A stretch of DNA of 64,000 nt from Saprospiraceae bacterium (GTDB lineage: Bacteria; Bacteroidota; Bacteroidia; Chitinophagales; Saprospiraceae): positions 241,001 through 305,000 of the forward strand of contig JADJWN010000004.1 in assembly GCA_016716335.1 (NCBI GenBank), in the 5' to 3' direction. The position numbers were made by a program, and so were the translations under genes. The notes below the pieces were generated by a model. It ran no database searches and was not told where the DNA came from. It worked only from the letters and a program-made list of their open reading frames with translations. How positions within the stretch are numbered: position 1 is the stretch's first letter; the number at the start of each line of letters is the position of its first letter. This document shows, one piece after another, positions 1-9,469 of the stretch.

Positions 1-2
1 TC

Positions 3-188
3 GTCAATTTATGGAGTCTTAAAGACCAGAGTTTTCCAGAGGTGTACTTATCGCGACGGGCTTTAGATCAGGCGGTGGCTATGGTACTGGCCGGTATATT
101 GGGCTATGGTACCTTAAAATGGTGGATGAATCAGAATATCTACAGAAAAATTCTGCAAAGAGAAAAGGAAAATAAATCAAGCCCATAA
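3..188 (+). CDS. C-terminal end of a membrane protein (partial)
   Basis: Only the last 61 codons are inside the window; the reading frame starting at base 3 runs to TAA at 186-188. The fragment has one hydrophobic stretch (residues about 28-40, AVAMVLAGILGYG) followed by a basic, charged tail, so it probably ends with a membrane helix and a cytoplasmic tail. The other two + frames hit stops early. I do not recognise the family. It converges on the alkaline phosphatase gene that follows on the other strand. Confidence 0.5.
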   Translation, partial: VNLWSLKDQSFPEVYLSRRALDQAVAMVLAGILGYGTLKWWMNQNIYRKILQREKENKSSP

Positions 189-255
189 TGCTCCGCCCAG
201 TGAAAGCAGTTGTAATCTGATACGGAGCAGCTTTATGAATAACCTCTGTGTGGAT

Positions 256-1664
256 TTAAAACACATTGGCAACTCCGGTAGCCTGCAGCATCAGGTAATG
301 CAGGTCGGTGTTCAGGACAAAAGGTTTCAGCAGCTCACTGCCCGGACCAAACATGGCGAGTTCGGTATAATCAGCACTATGCTCATTGCTGCCGAAAGCC
401 ACTGAAGTATGCTCCGCCTGTATCGCCCCGTATTTTTCATAAGGTAATTTGTATGGATTATAACCCTTGTCGTCATCCAGCTTTTTGTAAGAAGCAAGTA
501 TATCAATGGCCTGCTCTCTGCTCAGTACATAGTTTTGCAGATTTCGCACTTTATCTATCAGAAAATCCGGTGAGTCCTCCGGCTTGATGTTCATAAGTAT
601 CTGGTCGTTGGTGGATTTGAACTGGAATAATTTCTCAAAGTTTTTGTCTGCATCCTTGCCGTAATATAATCCCGGATTGGCATTTCCGTGGTCAGAGGTG
701 ATGATGACCAGTGTATTACCATCCTCCTCTGCAAACTGTACTGCTGCTTTTACCGCCTGATCAAAGGCGATCTGATCATATATCAGCGCTGCACTGTCAT
801 TGGCATGTGCAGCCCAGTCCACCTTGCCGCCCTCTACCTGCATGACAAAGCCTTTGGGATGGTCTTTCATCAGCTGGATGGCTTTTTTGGTCATTTCGGC
901 CAGCGACGGAATATTATATTTCAGCGTGGCATCCATCTCCCGGTCCAGTTCATAGGGCAGGCCATTGTCAGCAAAAACACACATCACGGGCTTGGTCTCA
1001 TCGGTGCCCAGCATGCCCAGTTTGTCAGTGGCTACATGATAGCCTGCAGCTTTGTATTCTTCAAGCAAATTTCTCTTATCCGCTCTTTTGGTGAAATATT
1101 GCAGTCCTCCGCCCATCATCACGTCAAATCTGAGTTTGAGATATTGATCTGCAATCTCTGCCTGCTCCCCACGGGTTTTGCTTACGACACAAAATCCGGC
1201 AGGTGTAGCATGGGTGATGGGCACAGTAGTGACACATCCTACTTTTTTGCCTGCTTTTTTGAATTTCTGCAATATGGGCAGGTATTCCTCTCCGTTGTCT
1301 CCCAGATTGAGCCTGCCGTTTTTTACTCTGTGGCCTCCGCCCCATGCAGAGCTCGCAGCAGCCGAGTCTGTGACCAGCGAACTGGCAGATGCCGTATCCA
1401 TCAATGCCCGGCTCACTTTCTGCTGTCTGTACAGATCCATCCAGAAACTACCCTTCCCGTCTCTCCTTCTGACAAAAAGATCTGCCATGGTCAGTGTACC
1501 CTGACTCATGCCGTCACTTACCATAAATATGATGTTTTTGCCTTTCGCTTCAGTGTGCCTCCTGCCAGTGCAGACCCTGAAGTGGAACAACTCTGAAAAG
1601 GAAGAATAAATGCACCTGCACCTGCTGCCAGTGCCGTTTGCTGAAAGAACTTACGCCTCTGCAT
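256..1664 (-). CDS. Alkaline phosphatase, Tat-exported lipoprotein (one frameshift near N-terminus)
   Basis: Phosphomonoesterase of the PhoA family, releasing phosphate from organic phosphates outside the cytoplasm. Visible motifs include DTASASSLVTDSAAA (nucleophile Ser and metal Asp), HATPAG, EGGKVDWAAHAND, TSDHGN and EHSADYT, which together supply the metal ligands. The main frame (256-1590) lacks a signal peptide. In the next frame an ATG at 1664 gives MQRRKFFQQ, a hydrophobic stretch and the lipobox FQSC, that is a twin-arginine signal with lipid attachment. One extra base in the A5 run (plus-strand T5 at 1535-1539) would fuse the frames as KAKNIIFMVSDG, so I annotate one gene with a single-base deletion. 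A TACCTTCG box (plus 1691-1698, read on minus) lies just upstream and resembles the Bacteroidota -7 element. Function is confident; whether the frameshift is real is not. Confidence 0.88.
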
Positions 1665-2016
1665 AATATGTACAATTAAAATAATGTGTGCGAAGGTACA
1701 TTTTTAGTAAAAAATGTGGGTAAAGGATTATGTTAAATTATTGTATGCTTTATTTTTTGTATTTTGATCAGTCATTCACAATATCACAGATGAATTGACC
1801 AAATGGTAAAGTGAGGATTTTACCTTTCGGTTATTTGGGAAGTCGGTTACTTTGACTGCTATTGTAAGGAGTGGAGCAAGACAGAAGTCTTTTTATTCAG
1901 ATTTTAAACTCCCGCTTTTTCAAAGACCAAATTATCGTTTTCACCAATTTCAGCGGTCAGGCGGATCTAAATCTGACCCATGAATATTATTTTTACAGAC
2001 AGCAAAAAAAGGAAAA
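1665..2016. other. Intergenic region between divergent genes, no gene seen
   Basis: This 350-base spacer separates the minus-strand phosphatase from the plus-strand WYL regulator and should hold both promoters. Apart from the TACCTTCG box at 1691-1698 (minus) I see no clear promoter, no stable hairpin and no convincing short reading frame. Confidence 0.5.
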
Positions 2017-2913
2017 ATGGAATACAGTAAAATCCTGAGGGTATTGAAAATGGTACAGTATCTTACCAACTATCCTCCCAAATCTGTCTCAAGACTCGAA
2101 GATCTCCTCGGAATCAGCACTGCCACTGCCTACCGGTACCTCCAGTTACTTAAGGATATAGGCTATGATGTAGTCAGCGATGAACACAATGCTTATTATA
2201 TTTCCGATATCAAAAATACACACCGCCTCACGGATGAGGAAAAGAAATGGATTGCTGTATTGCTCAAGGCCAATGCCAAAGAAGACATAGTGTCTAAGTC
2301 CATATTGCACAAATTGTCCATCAAAGAGACCCTGCCCGACCCGGTCAATCTTGCTGCACTCCATAGACTCAAACTGCTGAATAACCTGCGTACAGCAGCA
2401 GGTAACCGCATGCCTGTACTTATCAAGCAATATATCTCCGGAGACTCAGGTGGCAAAGCCTCCGATCGCAGGGTCATACCCTATCAGATCAACGAATACA
2501 ATATGTCCGTGACAGCTTGGGATATGGATAAGGAAGCTTTCCGGATATTCAAGGTGTACAGAATGGATGATGTAGAGCTCATGGAAATGGATACACAAAG
2601 TCATAAGAGGATACCTCCGCCTGATATGGATATCTTCGGTATGGCAGGGTACAGCTATACAGAAGTTTCAGTCAGGTTGTCAGTCAGGGCTGCTTCAATA
2701 TTGAAAGAGGAATATCCGCAGGCACAAATGTATATCACAGAAAATCCTCATAATGCCGGATTTCCATTTGACCTGCATATAAAAGTCTGTGGCTATGAAG
2801 GGATTGGACGGTTTGTTTTGGGATTGATGGGAGAAGTTATGGTAATTTCAGACGATGGTTTTAAGAATTATCTCAGAAAAAAACTGCAATCTATGACCAT
2901 TCTCACAAATTGA
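2017..2913 (+). CDS. HTH-WYL domain transcriptional regulator
   Basis: A 298-residue protein with an N-terminal winged helix-turn-helix (residues about 3-60; SRLEDLLGISTATAYRYLQ is the recognition part) followed by a linker and a WYL-type ligand-binding half with a C-terminal extension (about 130-298). Proteins of this build bind DNA and are thought to sense nucleic acid or nucleotide ligands; many sit next to CRISPR-Cas and other defence loci and repress them. Here it is the first gene of a co-directional run ending in cas2 (37 bases to the HIRAN gene, 69 more to cas6), so a role in controlling the cas operon is a reasonable inference. The exact Trp-Tyr-Leu signature is not obvious, so the WYL label rests on overall layout. 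Confidence 0.72.
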   Translation: MEYSKILRVLKMVQYLTNYPPKSVSRLEDLLGISTATAYRYLQLLKDIGYDVVSDEHNAYYISDIKNTHRLTDEEKKWIAVLLKANAKEDIVSKSILHKLSIKETLPDPVNLAALHRLKLLNNLRTAAGNRMPVLIKQYISGDSGGKASDRRVIPYQINEYNMSVTAWDMDKEAFRIFKVYRMDDVELMEMDTQSHKRIPPPDMDIFGMAGYSYTEVSVRLSVRAASILKEEYPQAQMYITENPHNAGFPFDLHIKVCGYEGIGRFVLGLMGEVMVISDDGFKNYLRKKLQSMTILTN

Positions 2914-2949
2914 GAATAGCATAACTGATCTTTGCCATAAAAAGGAATT

Positions 2950-3348
2950 ATGCAAAGAATTGAATTTATCAGACAACTCTTAGGCTCAGTACTGGTAATC
3001 GGATCAGGCCAAAAAGTCATATCCTCTGCAAAGCCTGTACAACCACACTGGATCTATAGACACATACTGCACGGCACAGCCTACTATCAGGCGGCAGCGG
3101 TGGCTCCTATGCTCTCTCCCGGTGACCTTCTGACTATGAAACGTGAACCGCAAAACCCCTACGACCGTTATGCCGTTGCGGTGTATTTTCAGGAGTACAA
3201 ACTCGGATATATGCCGAGGAAGGATAATAGAATATTCAGCAGGTTGCTCGATCGCCACCCTGAAAGATACAGGGCTGAAATCAACGAAATCATCATATAC
3301 GAAAACGATTTTGTGCAAATAGAGATGGAAATTTTTGAAATCGGGTGA
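2950..3348 (+). CDS. HIRAN domain protein
   Basis: A 132-residue protein whose centre and C-terminus match the HIRAN fold: the run from LLTMKREPQNPYDRYAVAV to KLGYMPRKDNRIFSRLL has the typical rEPxNpyDxxAvaV and LGYxPr patterns. HIRAN domains bind DNA ends or damaged and stalled DNA, and occur in SNF2 helicases (HLTF/Rad5) and as stand-alone proteins in bacteria. It lies between the WYL regulator and cas6 in one direction with short gaps, so it may be co-transcribed with the CRISPR genes. No nuclease or helicase motif is present. A link to handling DNA ends during spacer capture or interference is only a guess from position. Confidence 0.75.
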   Translation: MQRIEFIRQLLGSVLVIGSGQKVISSAKPVQPHWIYRHILHGTAYYQAAAVAPMLSPGDLLTMKREPQNPYDRYAVAVYFQEYKLGYMPRKDNRIFSRLLDRHPERYRAEINEIIIYENDFVQIEMEIFEIG

Positions 3349-3417
3349 AAATCAGAAGAAAGTTGTATATTGTCAATCCATTGAGAAAAATGATTAAAAA
3401 CTAACCGGATTAAACCT

Positions 3418-4194
3418 ATGCGACTTCGTATCACCTTAGAGCACAAAGCAGGCATTATCCTCCCATGGGATTATCAGTATCCCGTACAGGAATGGATATA
3501 TCGCACCCTGTCCAAAGCAGATACCGTGCTGGCTACCATGCTGCATGATGCAGGATATGAGTGGACGGGGAAGGGATTCAAATTGTTTGCCTTTGGCAGA
3601 TGGACTTCTATGCCTTACAAAGCGATGGGTAATACAGGGATGAAACTTCTGGCCGGCCAATCACAGATTACCGTTTCCTTTCTTCTGCCGGAAGTATTAT
3701 CAGCCTTCGTTTCCGGATTGTTTCAGGGACAAAGTCATGTATTTTATTTTCGCGGTGCTACACCCCTGGCAATTCAGGTAGTGGGAGTTGAGATTGAATC
3801 CTTGCCGGCGTTTACAGATGGCAGCACTCGGTACAGCCTGCTCTCCGGCGCCCGGATTTCGCTAAATGTGGAAGGCAGACCACAACCTCTCTATGTCGGC
3901 CCTGACTATCCGCAGTATGCCGATCGGATATTGCGCAATCTGCTTCATAAACACAATGCTTCATGTACAGAGGCTGAAAGGATAGGTGAGGCAAAGGATA
4001 GCAGTTTCAATTGCATTTCAGAAGTAAAAACGCAAAAGGTCAATCTTGTGAAAGACGGAAATCTCATTGAAATGATCGGATACAAATACAATTTTGAGCT
4101 GACTGCTCCGGCCGCACTGCATAGAGTAGCCTACCTGGCCGGGGTAGGAGAGGAGTGTAGTCTGGGGATGGGTTGGGTGGAGAGGATGGAGTAG
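3418..4194 (+). CDS. cas6: CRISPR pre-crRNA endoribonuclease Cas6
   Basis: Cuts the array transcript inside each repeat to make crRNAs; in type I-B the cut leaves an 8-nt 5' handle, here ATTGAAAC. The 258-residue length, the FKLFAFGRW segment near residue 55-65, and the C-terminal glycine-rich loop (VAYLAGVGEECSLGMGWVE, GxGxxxxxGxG) are typical of Cas6. A catalytic His cannot be assigned with certainty. The ATG at 3418 is the first in frame. Base use is like the neighbouring chromosome (a sampled 60-base stretch at 3541 has 29 G/C), in contrast to the AT-rich cas3-cas5 genes that follow after a 28-base gap. It opens the order cas6-cas3-cas8-cas7-cas5-cas4-cas1-cas2. Confidence 0.93.
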   Translation: MRLRITLEHKAGIILPWDYQYPVQEWIYRTLSKADTVLATMLHDAGYEWTGKGFKLFAFGRWTSMPYKAMGNTGMKLLAGQSQITVSFLLPEVLSAFVSGLFQGQSHVFYFRGATPLAIQVVGVEIESLPAFTDGSTRYSLLSGARISLNVEGRPQPLYVGPDYPQYADRILRNLLHKHNASCTEAERIGEAKDSSFNCISEVKTQKVNLVKDGNLIEMIGYKYNFELTAPAALHRVAYLAGVGEECSLGMGWVERME

Positions 4195-4222
4195 GTATTT
4201 TAATATAATTAAATCAAATAAA

Positions 4223-6709
4223 TTGAACAACTATATTGAATTTTTTGAAACAAAATTATTTGCTCCCTATTCGTATCAAATGGAAGTAAGTAAATATTTA
4301 TTTGATGGTAAAAATATAATTCTTGTAGTCCCTACTGGAGCTGGGAAAACCTGGGCATCGATAATGCCATTTTTATATGCAAGAGAAAACAAACGAAAAG
4401 ATTTTCCTCAAAAAATGATATACAGCTTGCCTCTGCGAACGCTTGCCAACTCTATTTATGAAGATGTGAGCAAGATAGCTGATGCAAGCATTCAGACAGG
4501 GGAATATGGTGAGGATAAATTTTTTGAGAATGACATTATTTTTTCTACTATAGACCAAACATTGAGCAATTTTCTTTGCTTCCCTCTGCCTTTATCTCAA
4601 CGCCAAGCCAATATCAATGCTGGGGCACTGATTGGTAGCTATTTGGTTTTTGATGAATTTCACTTACTTGAGCCATCGCTCTCGATGGGCACAACATTGG
4701 GAATGCTTCGACTTTTAGGCGATTTGAGCAGATGTTGTATTATGACGGCTACTTTGAGCAGTGATTTTGCCAAAATGCTGCAAGAGAATTTGCCTAATTA
4801 TGAAGTCATCACACTTGATGATTTCCCTGAGGACAAGCAAAAAATCAAATCACTATTACCGAATAAAGATAAGAAGAAAATAAACGCACTTGATAAAACC
4901 ATCACGGCAGATGACATCATTAAAAAACACGATAAAAAAACTATTGTGATATGCAATAGGGTAGAGAATGCTCAAAAATTATATCAAGAACTTACAACAA
5001 AAGATCTGACAGGTTTTGTAAACCTTTCAGGTCTGAAAGCAGAGAACATCATTTGCCTTCATTCTCGCTTTTTTGATAGTGATAGAAAAGCAAAAGAAAA
5101 TCGCTTGAAAGCACTCTTTGGAAAAAATGCCGACCCCAACGAACATGCTATTCTCATCTCTACCCAAGTGATAGAAGCCGGTATGGATATTTCGTGTACT
5201 GTGATGCACACTGAAATTTCGCCCATCAACTCGTTTTTGCAAAGAGCTGGTCGTTGTGCAAGGTTTGAAACAGAAACAGGTGAAATTTTTATCTATGATA
5301 TTTTGGAAATTGAAGAACTAGAAAAAATAGCCCTTGAAGTAAGCAATGAAGATGATAAAAAAGAAATAAGGGCAATAAACAATAAGTTTTTGCCTTATCA
5401 AAAAGAATTAGTCGAAAAGTCATTCGTAGAGCTAAAAAAATACAATACTTTAGACGGTGATATACCCAAGCAGTTGGTGGAAAGTGTGTTGACTGAATTT
5501 GAAAATCGGAATATCAGAGAGTTGAAAGACAACAATTTCAACTACGCTAAAATTTTGGAATCCTGGCGAGATTGCCAGAAAAACAATTATCGTAATACCA
5601 TCAGAGATATACAAAGTGTAGAGGTGGTTCTGATTAAAGAAAATCAGAAAGAGGAGGTAGCCAAGTTTCCGTATCGTTACCAATCGGTGGGAATGTACAA
5701 ATGGAGTTTGGTTAGTTGGCTGAATAAAATTGCAAGGGGGGAGGGAGTAAAGCCTTATGATAGTGAAGAAGACACCTTAGCTTGGCAATTAGTAGAGGAC
5801 AATATTTTTGACAGCTTTGGGGAGAATGATGAAGATGTTAAATATAGGTTGGAGAAGATTACAGACTTTTCTCAACTGCCCGCACAGGTTTATGTAAATG
5901 CTGATTTTTTCGGATACAGTGAAACATTAGGATTAAACTGGCTTTTTCAAGAAACCTTTGGAAATATATCACCAAAAAGAGAATACAAAGACAAAGAAGA
6001 GGATTTTAAACCTTTAATCAAAGACACATTTTATCAGCACAACATGGGCTTGATACGTTGTTTTGAGCAGGAGTTTTTGCCCAAACTGGATTTTGCTTTC
6101 ACACAACTTGCCCCTAAAATAAGGAAACCCGAATGGACAAAAGCAGAATTCGAGCAACTTATCAAACTAATGATTATCCTGCACGACTATGGCAAGCTCA
6201 ATGAAAAATGGCAAAAGCCTATGCGTTGCTATCAAGCCAGAAAAGAAGGCAAAGACCCAAAGGACTTCAAAGAAATTTTAGCCCATACCGACTATGACCG
6301 AAATAACCCTACTGACTTGGCTTTGGAGCAGGAATGCAAGCTCTATGAACGGGGGGGACACGCAGGAACGGGGGCGTTTGTGGCTGAAACATTGATTGCA
6401 GATTATTTTGATAGTGAAGATTTGGCTTATGCTGTATCTATGGCAATTGTAAGACATCATAGTCCTCTATCAGACACATATTCAAAGTTTACTATTTCAG
6501 ATAGAAGCTATCAAGCTATGCAAAGGCTTTTAGACAAATTTGGCTATGGTTTTGAACTTTCCAAAAAAGAAGACTTTGAGGGCAAGATGAACTTGAACGG
6601 TTTGGAAACAGATGAGCAAAACATAATGTATCTATTCTTGATACGCCTGTTAAGGTTGTGCGACCAAAAAGCCACTGAAAATCTATCTAATTATTTTACA
6701 GAAAACTAA
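4223..6709 (+). CDS. cas3: CRISPR helicase-nuclease Cas3, helicase first and HD nuclease at the C-terminus
   Basis: Unwinds and degrades target DNA once Cascade has bound it. Helicase motifs come first: Walker A PTGAGKT at residues 37-43, the DEFH box at 144-147, STQVIEAGMDIS, and motif VI QRAGRCAR at about 340-347. The HD nuclease follows at the C-terminus: an upstream His in YQHNMG, HD at 654-655 in LHDYGKLNEKW, GGHAGTGAF, and RHH. Most Cas3 proteins have HD in front of the helicase, so this is a swapped order; all HD ligands look intact. The predicted start is TTG at 4223, because no ATG gives the segment before Walker A; an ATG at 4280 is the alternative. The gene is markedly AT-rich and is followed by cas8 after 10 bases. 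Confidence 0.95.
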   Translation: MNNYIEFFETKLFAPYSYQMEVSKYLFDGKNIILVVPTGAGKTWASIMPFLYARENKRKDFPQKMIYSLPLRTLANSIYEDVSKIADASIQTGEYGEDKFFENDIIFSTIDQTLSNFLCFPLPLSQRQANINAGALIGSYLVFDEFHLLEPSLSMGTTLGMLRLLGDLSRCCIMTATLSSDFAKMLQENLPNYEVITLDDFPEDKQKIKSLLPNKDKKKINALDKTITADDIIKKHDKKTIVICNRVENAQKLYQELTTKDLTGFVNLSGLKAENIICLHSRFFDSDRKAKENRLKALFGKNADPNEHAILISTQVIEAGMDISCTVMHTEISPINSFLQRAGRCARFETETGEIFIYDILEIEELEKIALEVSNEDDKKEIRAINNKFLPYQKELVEKSFVELKKYNTLDGDIPKQLVESVLTEFENRNIRELKDNNFNYAKILESWRDCQKNNYRNTIRDIQSVEVVLIKENQKEEVAKFPYRYQSVGMYKWSLVSWLNKIARGEGVKPYDSEEDTLAWQLVEDNIFDSFGENDEDVKYRLEKITDFSQLPAQVYVNADFFGYSETLGLNWLFQETFGNISPKREYKDKEEDFKPLIKDTFYQHNMGLIRCFEQEFLPKLDFAFTQLAPKIRKPEWTKAEFEQLIKLMIILHDYGKLNEKWQKPMRCYQARKEGKDPKDFKEILAHTDYDRNNPTDLALEQECKLYERGGHAGTGAFVAETLIADYFDSEDLAYAVSMAIVRHHSPLSDTYSKFTISDRSYQAMQRLLDKFGYGFELSKKEDFEGKMNLNGLETDEQNIMYLFLIRLLRLCDQKATENLSNYFTEN

Positions 6710-6719
6710 TTCAACTTTT

Positions 6720-8474
6720 ATGCAGCAACTAAAGGAATACAAAGAGTTCTTCGTAGATAAATACTCTAACACCTACGCTGAAACTTTAGAGGCGTATGGC
6801 TTGGCAAATCTTATTGATGAGATTTTATCACGAAGTAATGTCAGTAACCGAAAGGTAGAAATATTTGATAAAGGATTATACTATCTAATAAAGCCGAGTC
6901 AGAGTATAACAGATGAAATGCTTTCAAAATTGAGCTATTTCCAAATCATAAAATTCTTGAAAAAAGAGGCTGATACAAAAGTACCTGATGATATTGGCAA
7001 TAACTATTATGATTATCCCTATCAGAAAAAAGAATTTGATGAAATAAAAGACAAAAGAAACAAAATCAGTACAGATAAAAAGTTGAAACCTGAAGAGAAA
7101 AAAGAAAAACTTTTGGCTTTACAGAAGCAGTATGAAAGCGAATTTGGAAAAAAATTAGATGAGGCTTTTGATGTATATAAAAATATGGTTAAAAATCCAT
7201 ACACTGGTTATGTGAAAGCTCATTCTATTCTGCATAATAAACAAAAATATTTTTATAGTTTAATAGCTGAGATTTTGGGCTTTTACTCTGCAATACCTAA
7301 TGTTGTTCCAAAAATCAAAAGAGAGTTCAAAATAGATGAAAAGCTCACAGCTCAACAACTATATTCACCCAACCAAGGAAAAGGGCTTAATCAATATAAG
7401 GCAGATAACGCTAATATGACCAATTTAGATAGCTACTGGGTTCAGGAATTGATGAAAATATCTGGTGCTTTACAAATGATGATTTGCCAATTTGTAAAGG
7501 TGGGGAGTAGTTATGACCTGAAAATATTTGTGCCCGAATACAAACAAATTTTATGGAGCAAAGCCAGAGAACTGATGTTAGAGTTCAAAAGGCATTTGAA
7601 AAGTGTTTCACCTATAAAATTAGATATTCTCAACGTGCTAAATTTTTCAGTAAATTTTATTCAAAGAAGTGAAGAATTTACAGGAAGATTGAAGAATACC
7701 ATAAATGGATTCCATTCCGTATATCAAAAGGACTTGGGTCAGAATAAAGCAGTTGCAAACATTGCCTTTTTGGAAATTCCTGATTTTATTGAAATCAAAG
7801 ACCGAAAATCCGCTAATGAATGGATTGAAATTCTTAATTCTCAAAAAAGTATTATTAGTTCTATCAAAGAACAAGGCGATGCCATACAAGGCTTATTAGC
7901 TTATCGCAATTTTTTAAGCGGTGGTGATTTGCAAAGTTTTTTCAAATTCTGTAATTGGTATTCAGTGTATCTGATGCAGGCATTAAGCAAAGAGCAGTAT
8001 TATATCAAACCCTTCAAAATAGAAACTTTAAATCTTTTTTATATGAATATGGACAATGAAACATTAAATCTGAGCGAGATTATCGCCAATGAGGGCTTCA
8101 AGGCAGTTGCCCAAGCCATTCGCAAAAGTACAGTGAGCCTGCAATACACCCCGAAAGATGCTCGTAAGTTCGAAATCCGATACGGCCTGGCTCAGGAGCT
8201 TCAAAACAAATCAAAATCAAAAGCGGATTTGGCAACCTTCATCGGGGAGTTTATCGCAACGTACAATGCTGAAACAGCTAAGGTTGCTGAAAAGAATAGT
8301 GGAACATCTTTCCGTGCAAATGTCAAAGATGAGGAGTTAGCCCAATTCTACACACTTTTAGATAAACACCCTTCTAGACTTATCGGTGCTTTGCTCGCTT
8401 CTTACGGCTTTGCCTTGAAAGCCAAAGAAGTAAAAGAGGAAGGAACAGAAGACCTCAACGAAGAAAATGAATAA
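6720..8474 (+). CDS. Cas8-like large subunit of the type I-B effector complex
   Basis: A 584-residue, Lys/Glu-rich protein in the Cas8 slot between cas3 and cas7. The large subunit of Cascade recognises the PAM and recruits Cas3. I assign it by position, size and the absence of any other candidate, not by a motif I can name. The Cys-x-x-Cys pairs common in Cas8b/Cst1 proteins are absent; the few cysteines are scattered (MICQFVK, FKFCNWYS). A charged segment at about residues 100-150 (KEFDEIKDKRNKIS to LLALQKQYESEFGKK) looks like a coiled coil. The C-terminal 90 residues are helical and could be a fused small-subunit-like bundle, since no separate Cas11 gene exists. Sampled 60-base stretches contain only 13 and 19 G/C. 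Confidence 0.75.
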   Translation: MQQLKEYKEFFVDKYSNTYAETLEAYGLANLIDEILSRSNVSNRKVEIFDKGLYYLIKPSQSITDEMLSKLSYFQIIKFLKKEADTKVPDDIGNNYYDYPYQKKEFDEIKDKRNKISTDKKLKPEEKKEKLLALQKQYESEFGKKLDEAFDVYKNMVKNPYTGYVKAHSILHNKQKYFYSLIAEILGFYSAIPNVVPKIKREFKIDEKLTAQQLYSPNQGKGLNQYKADNANMTNLDSYWVQELMKISGALQMMICQFVKVGSSYDLKIFVPEYKQILWSKARELMLEFKRHLKSVSPIKLDILNVLNFSVNFIQRSEEFTGRLKNTINGFHSVYQKDLGQNKAVANIAFLEIPDFIEIKDRKSANEWIEILNSQKSIISSIKEQGDAIQGLLAYRNFLSGGDLQSFFKFCNWYSVYLMQALSKEQYYIKPFKIETLNLFYMNMDNETLNLSEIIANEGFKAVAQAIRKSTVSLQYTPKDARKFEIRYGLAQELQNKSKSKADLATFIGEFIATYNAETAKVAEKNSGTSFRANVKDEELAQFYTLLDKHPSRLIGALLASYGFALKAKEVKEEGTEDLNEENE

Positions 8475-8501
8475 TTTGTAAACTTTTAAATCATAAGTAA
8501 A

Positions 8502-9467
8502 ATGTCAGAGAACAAGAAAATCATCGCTTCTCTTTCCATCAGTGGAGAGATAACACTCAACCTGCACTCTTTAAACAACGAAGGTGGCGAGGGAAACCAA
8601 ATCATCACCCGTCAATTGACCATTATTGACAAAAATGGAGATGAACATACTGTAAATGGGATAAGTGGTGATATGTTTAAGCATATCCACGTAGGGCATT
8701 TAATAAATTTGGCTAAAGAACAAAACATAGACTTATGCTCAAATTGCCAAGTATTTAATCCTAATAGACTTTCAAGTGGTGAAGACTTGGGTAAGCTAAA
8801 CCTGGGAGATGCTTCTGATAAAGATATTGTAGATGCCATTATCAAACTATGCGTTGTGGATGACGCTCACGGAGTGCTGGTAACCAAGATTGGGGGTAAG
8901 AATAAAAACGTACCTCGCAAATCAGTAGTTGAATTTGGTTGGACAGTAGGTATTCCTTACAAAAACAATACAGAAAGCTATGTGCATACCAAATTAGTTT
9001 CTGATGCGGGTGAAAAGAAAACAGACGGAGCCAATGAAGGGCAAAATATCTTTCACCGTCCTGCCAATCACGGGGTCTATGCCTTTGTATGCAATATTGA
9101 CGTATATAGGCTTGGCTTTAATGATATATCCAGAAGCTACCCGGAGCCTGACAAGCGTACCGCAAGGTACAAAGCCCTCATACAAAGTTTGCTGAGCTCG
9201 TTTGTCAATCCTCGTGGGGCTATGACCAGCACCCAAAAGCCACATATTACAGACTTTAAAGGCGTAGTAGCCATCTCAAATAAACTTACACCTGCCCCTA
9301 CCATCAGTGCTTTGAACGAAGACTATTTAGGTGAAATTAAAAAAATAGAAGTAAATATCAACAGAATAGAGCAAGATGCTATTGTAACGTTTGATTTTAA
9401 CGGATTGGGAGAGTTATCTAAGATTTTGGCAGACCTAATTGAATATGAACCTTATCAAATTAGTTAA
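8502..9467 (+). CDS. cas7: Cas7 backbone subunit (DevR/Cst2-like)
   Basis: Forms the helical backbone of Cascade along the crRNA spacer. The N-terminus IIASLSISGEITLNLHSLNNEG followed by RQLTIIDKNG and NGISGDMFKHIH matches the start of DevR/Cst2-type Cas7 (conserved vNGxSGxMxxHxH). Length of 321 residues is normal. It starts 27 bases after cas8 and is followed by cas5 after only 2 bases, so translation is probably coupled. AT-rich like its neighbours. A CSNC pair at about residue 81-84 is present, but I would not call it a zinc site. Confidence 0.9.
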   Translation: MSENKKIIASLSISGEITLNLHSLNNEGGEGNQIITRQLTIIDKNGDEHTVNGISGDMFKHIHVGHLINLAKEQNIDLCSNCQVFNPNRLSSGEDLGKLNLGDASDKDIVDAIIKLCVVDDAHGVLVTKIGGKNKNVPRKSVVEFGWTVGIPYKNNTESYVHTKLVSDAGEKKTDGANEGQNIFHRPANHGVYAFVCNIDVYRLGFNDISRSYPEPDKRTARYKALIQSLLSSFVNPRGAMTSTQKPHITDFKGVVAISNKLTPAPTISALNEDYLGEIKKIEVNINRIEQDAIVTFDFNGLGELSKILADLIEYEPYQIS

Positions 9468-9469
9468 TT

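Noticed and set aside
688..1596. 302-codon plus-strand frame opposite the alkaline phosphatase
   Set aside because: Antisense shadow of a clearly conserved gene; its product is Cys/His/Phe-rich without any family signature.
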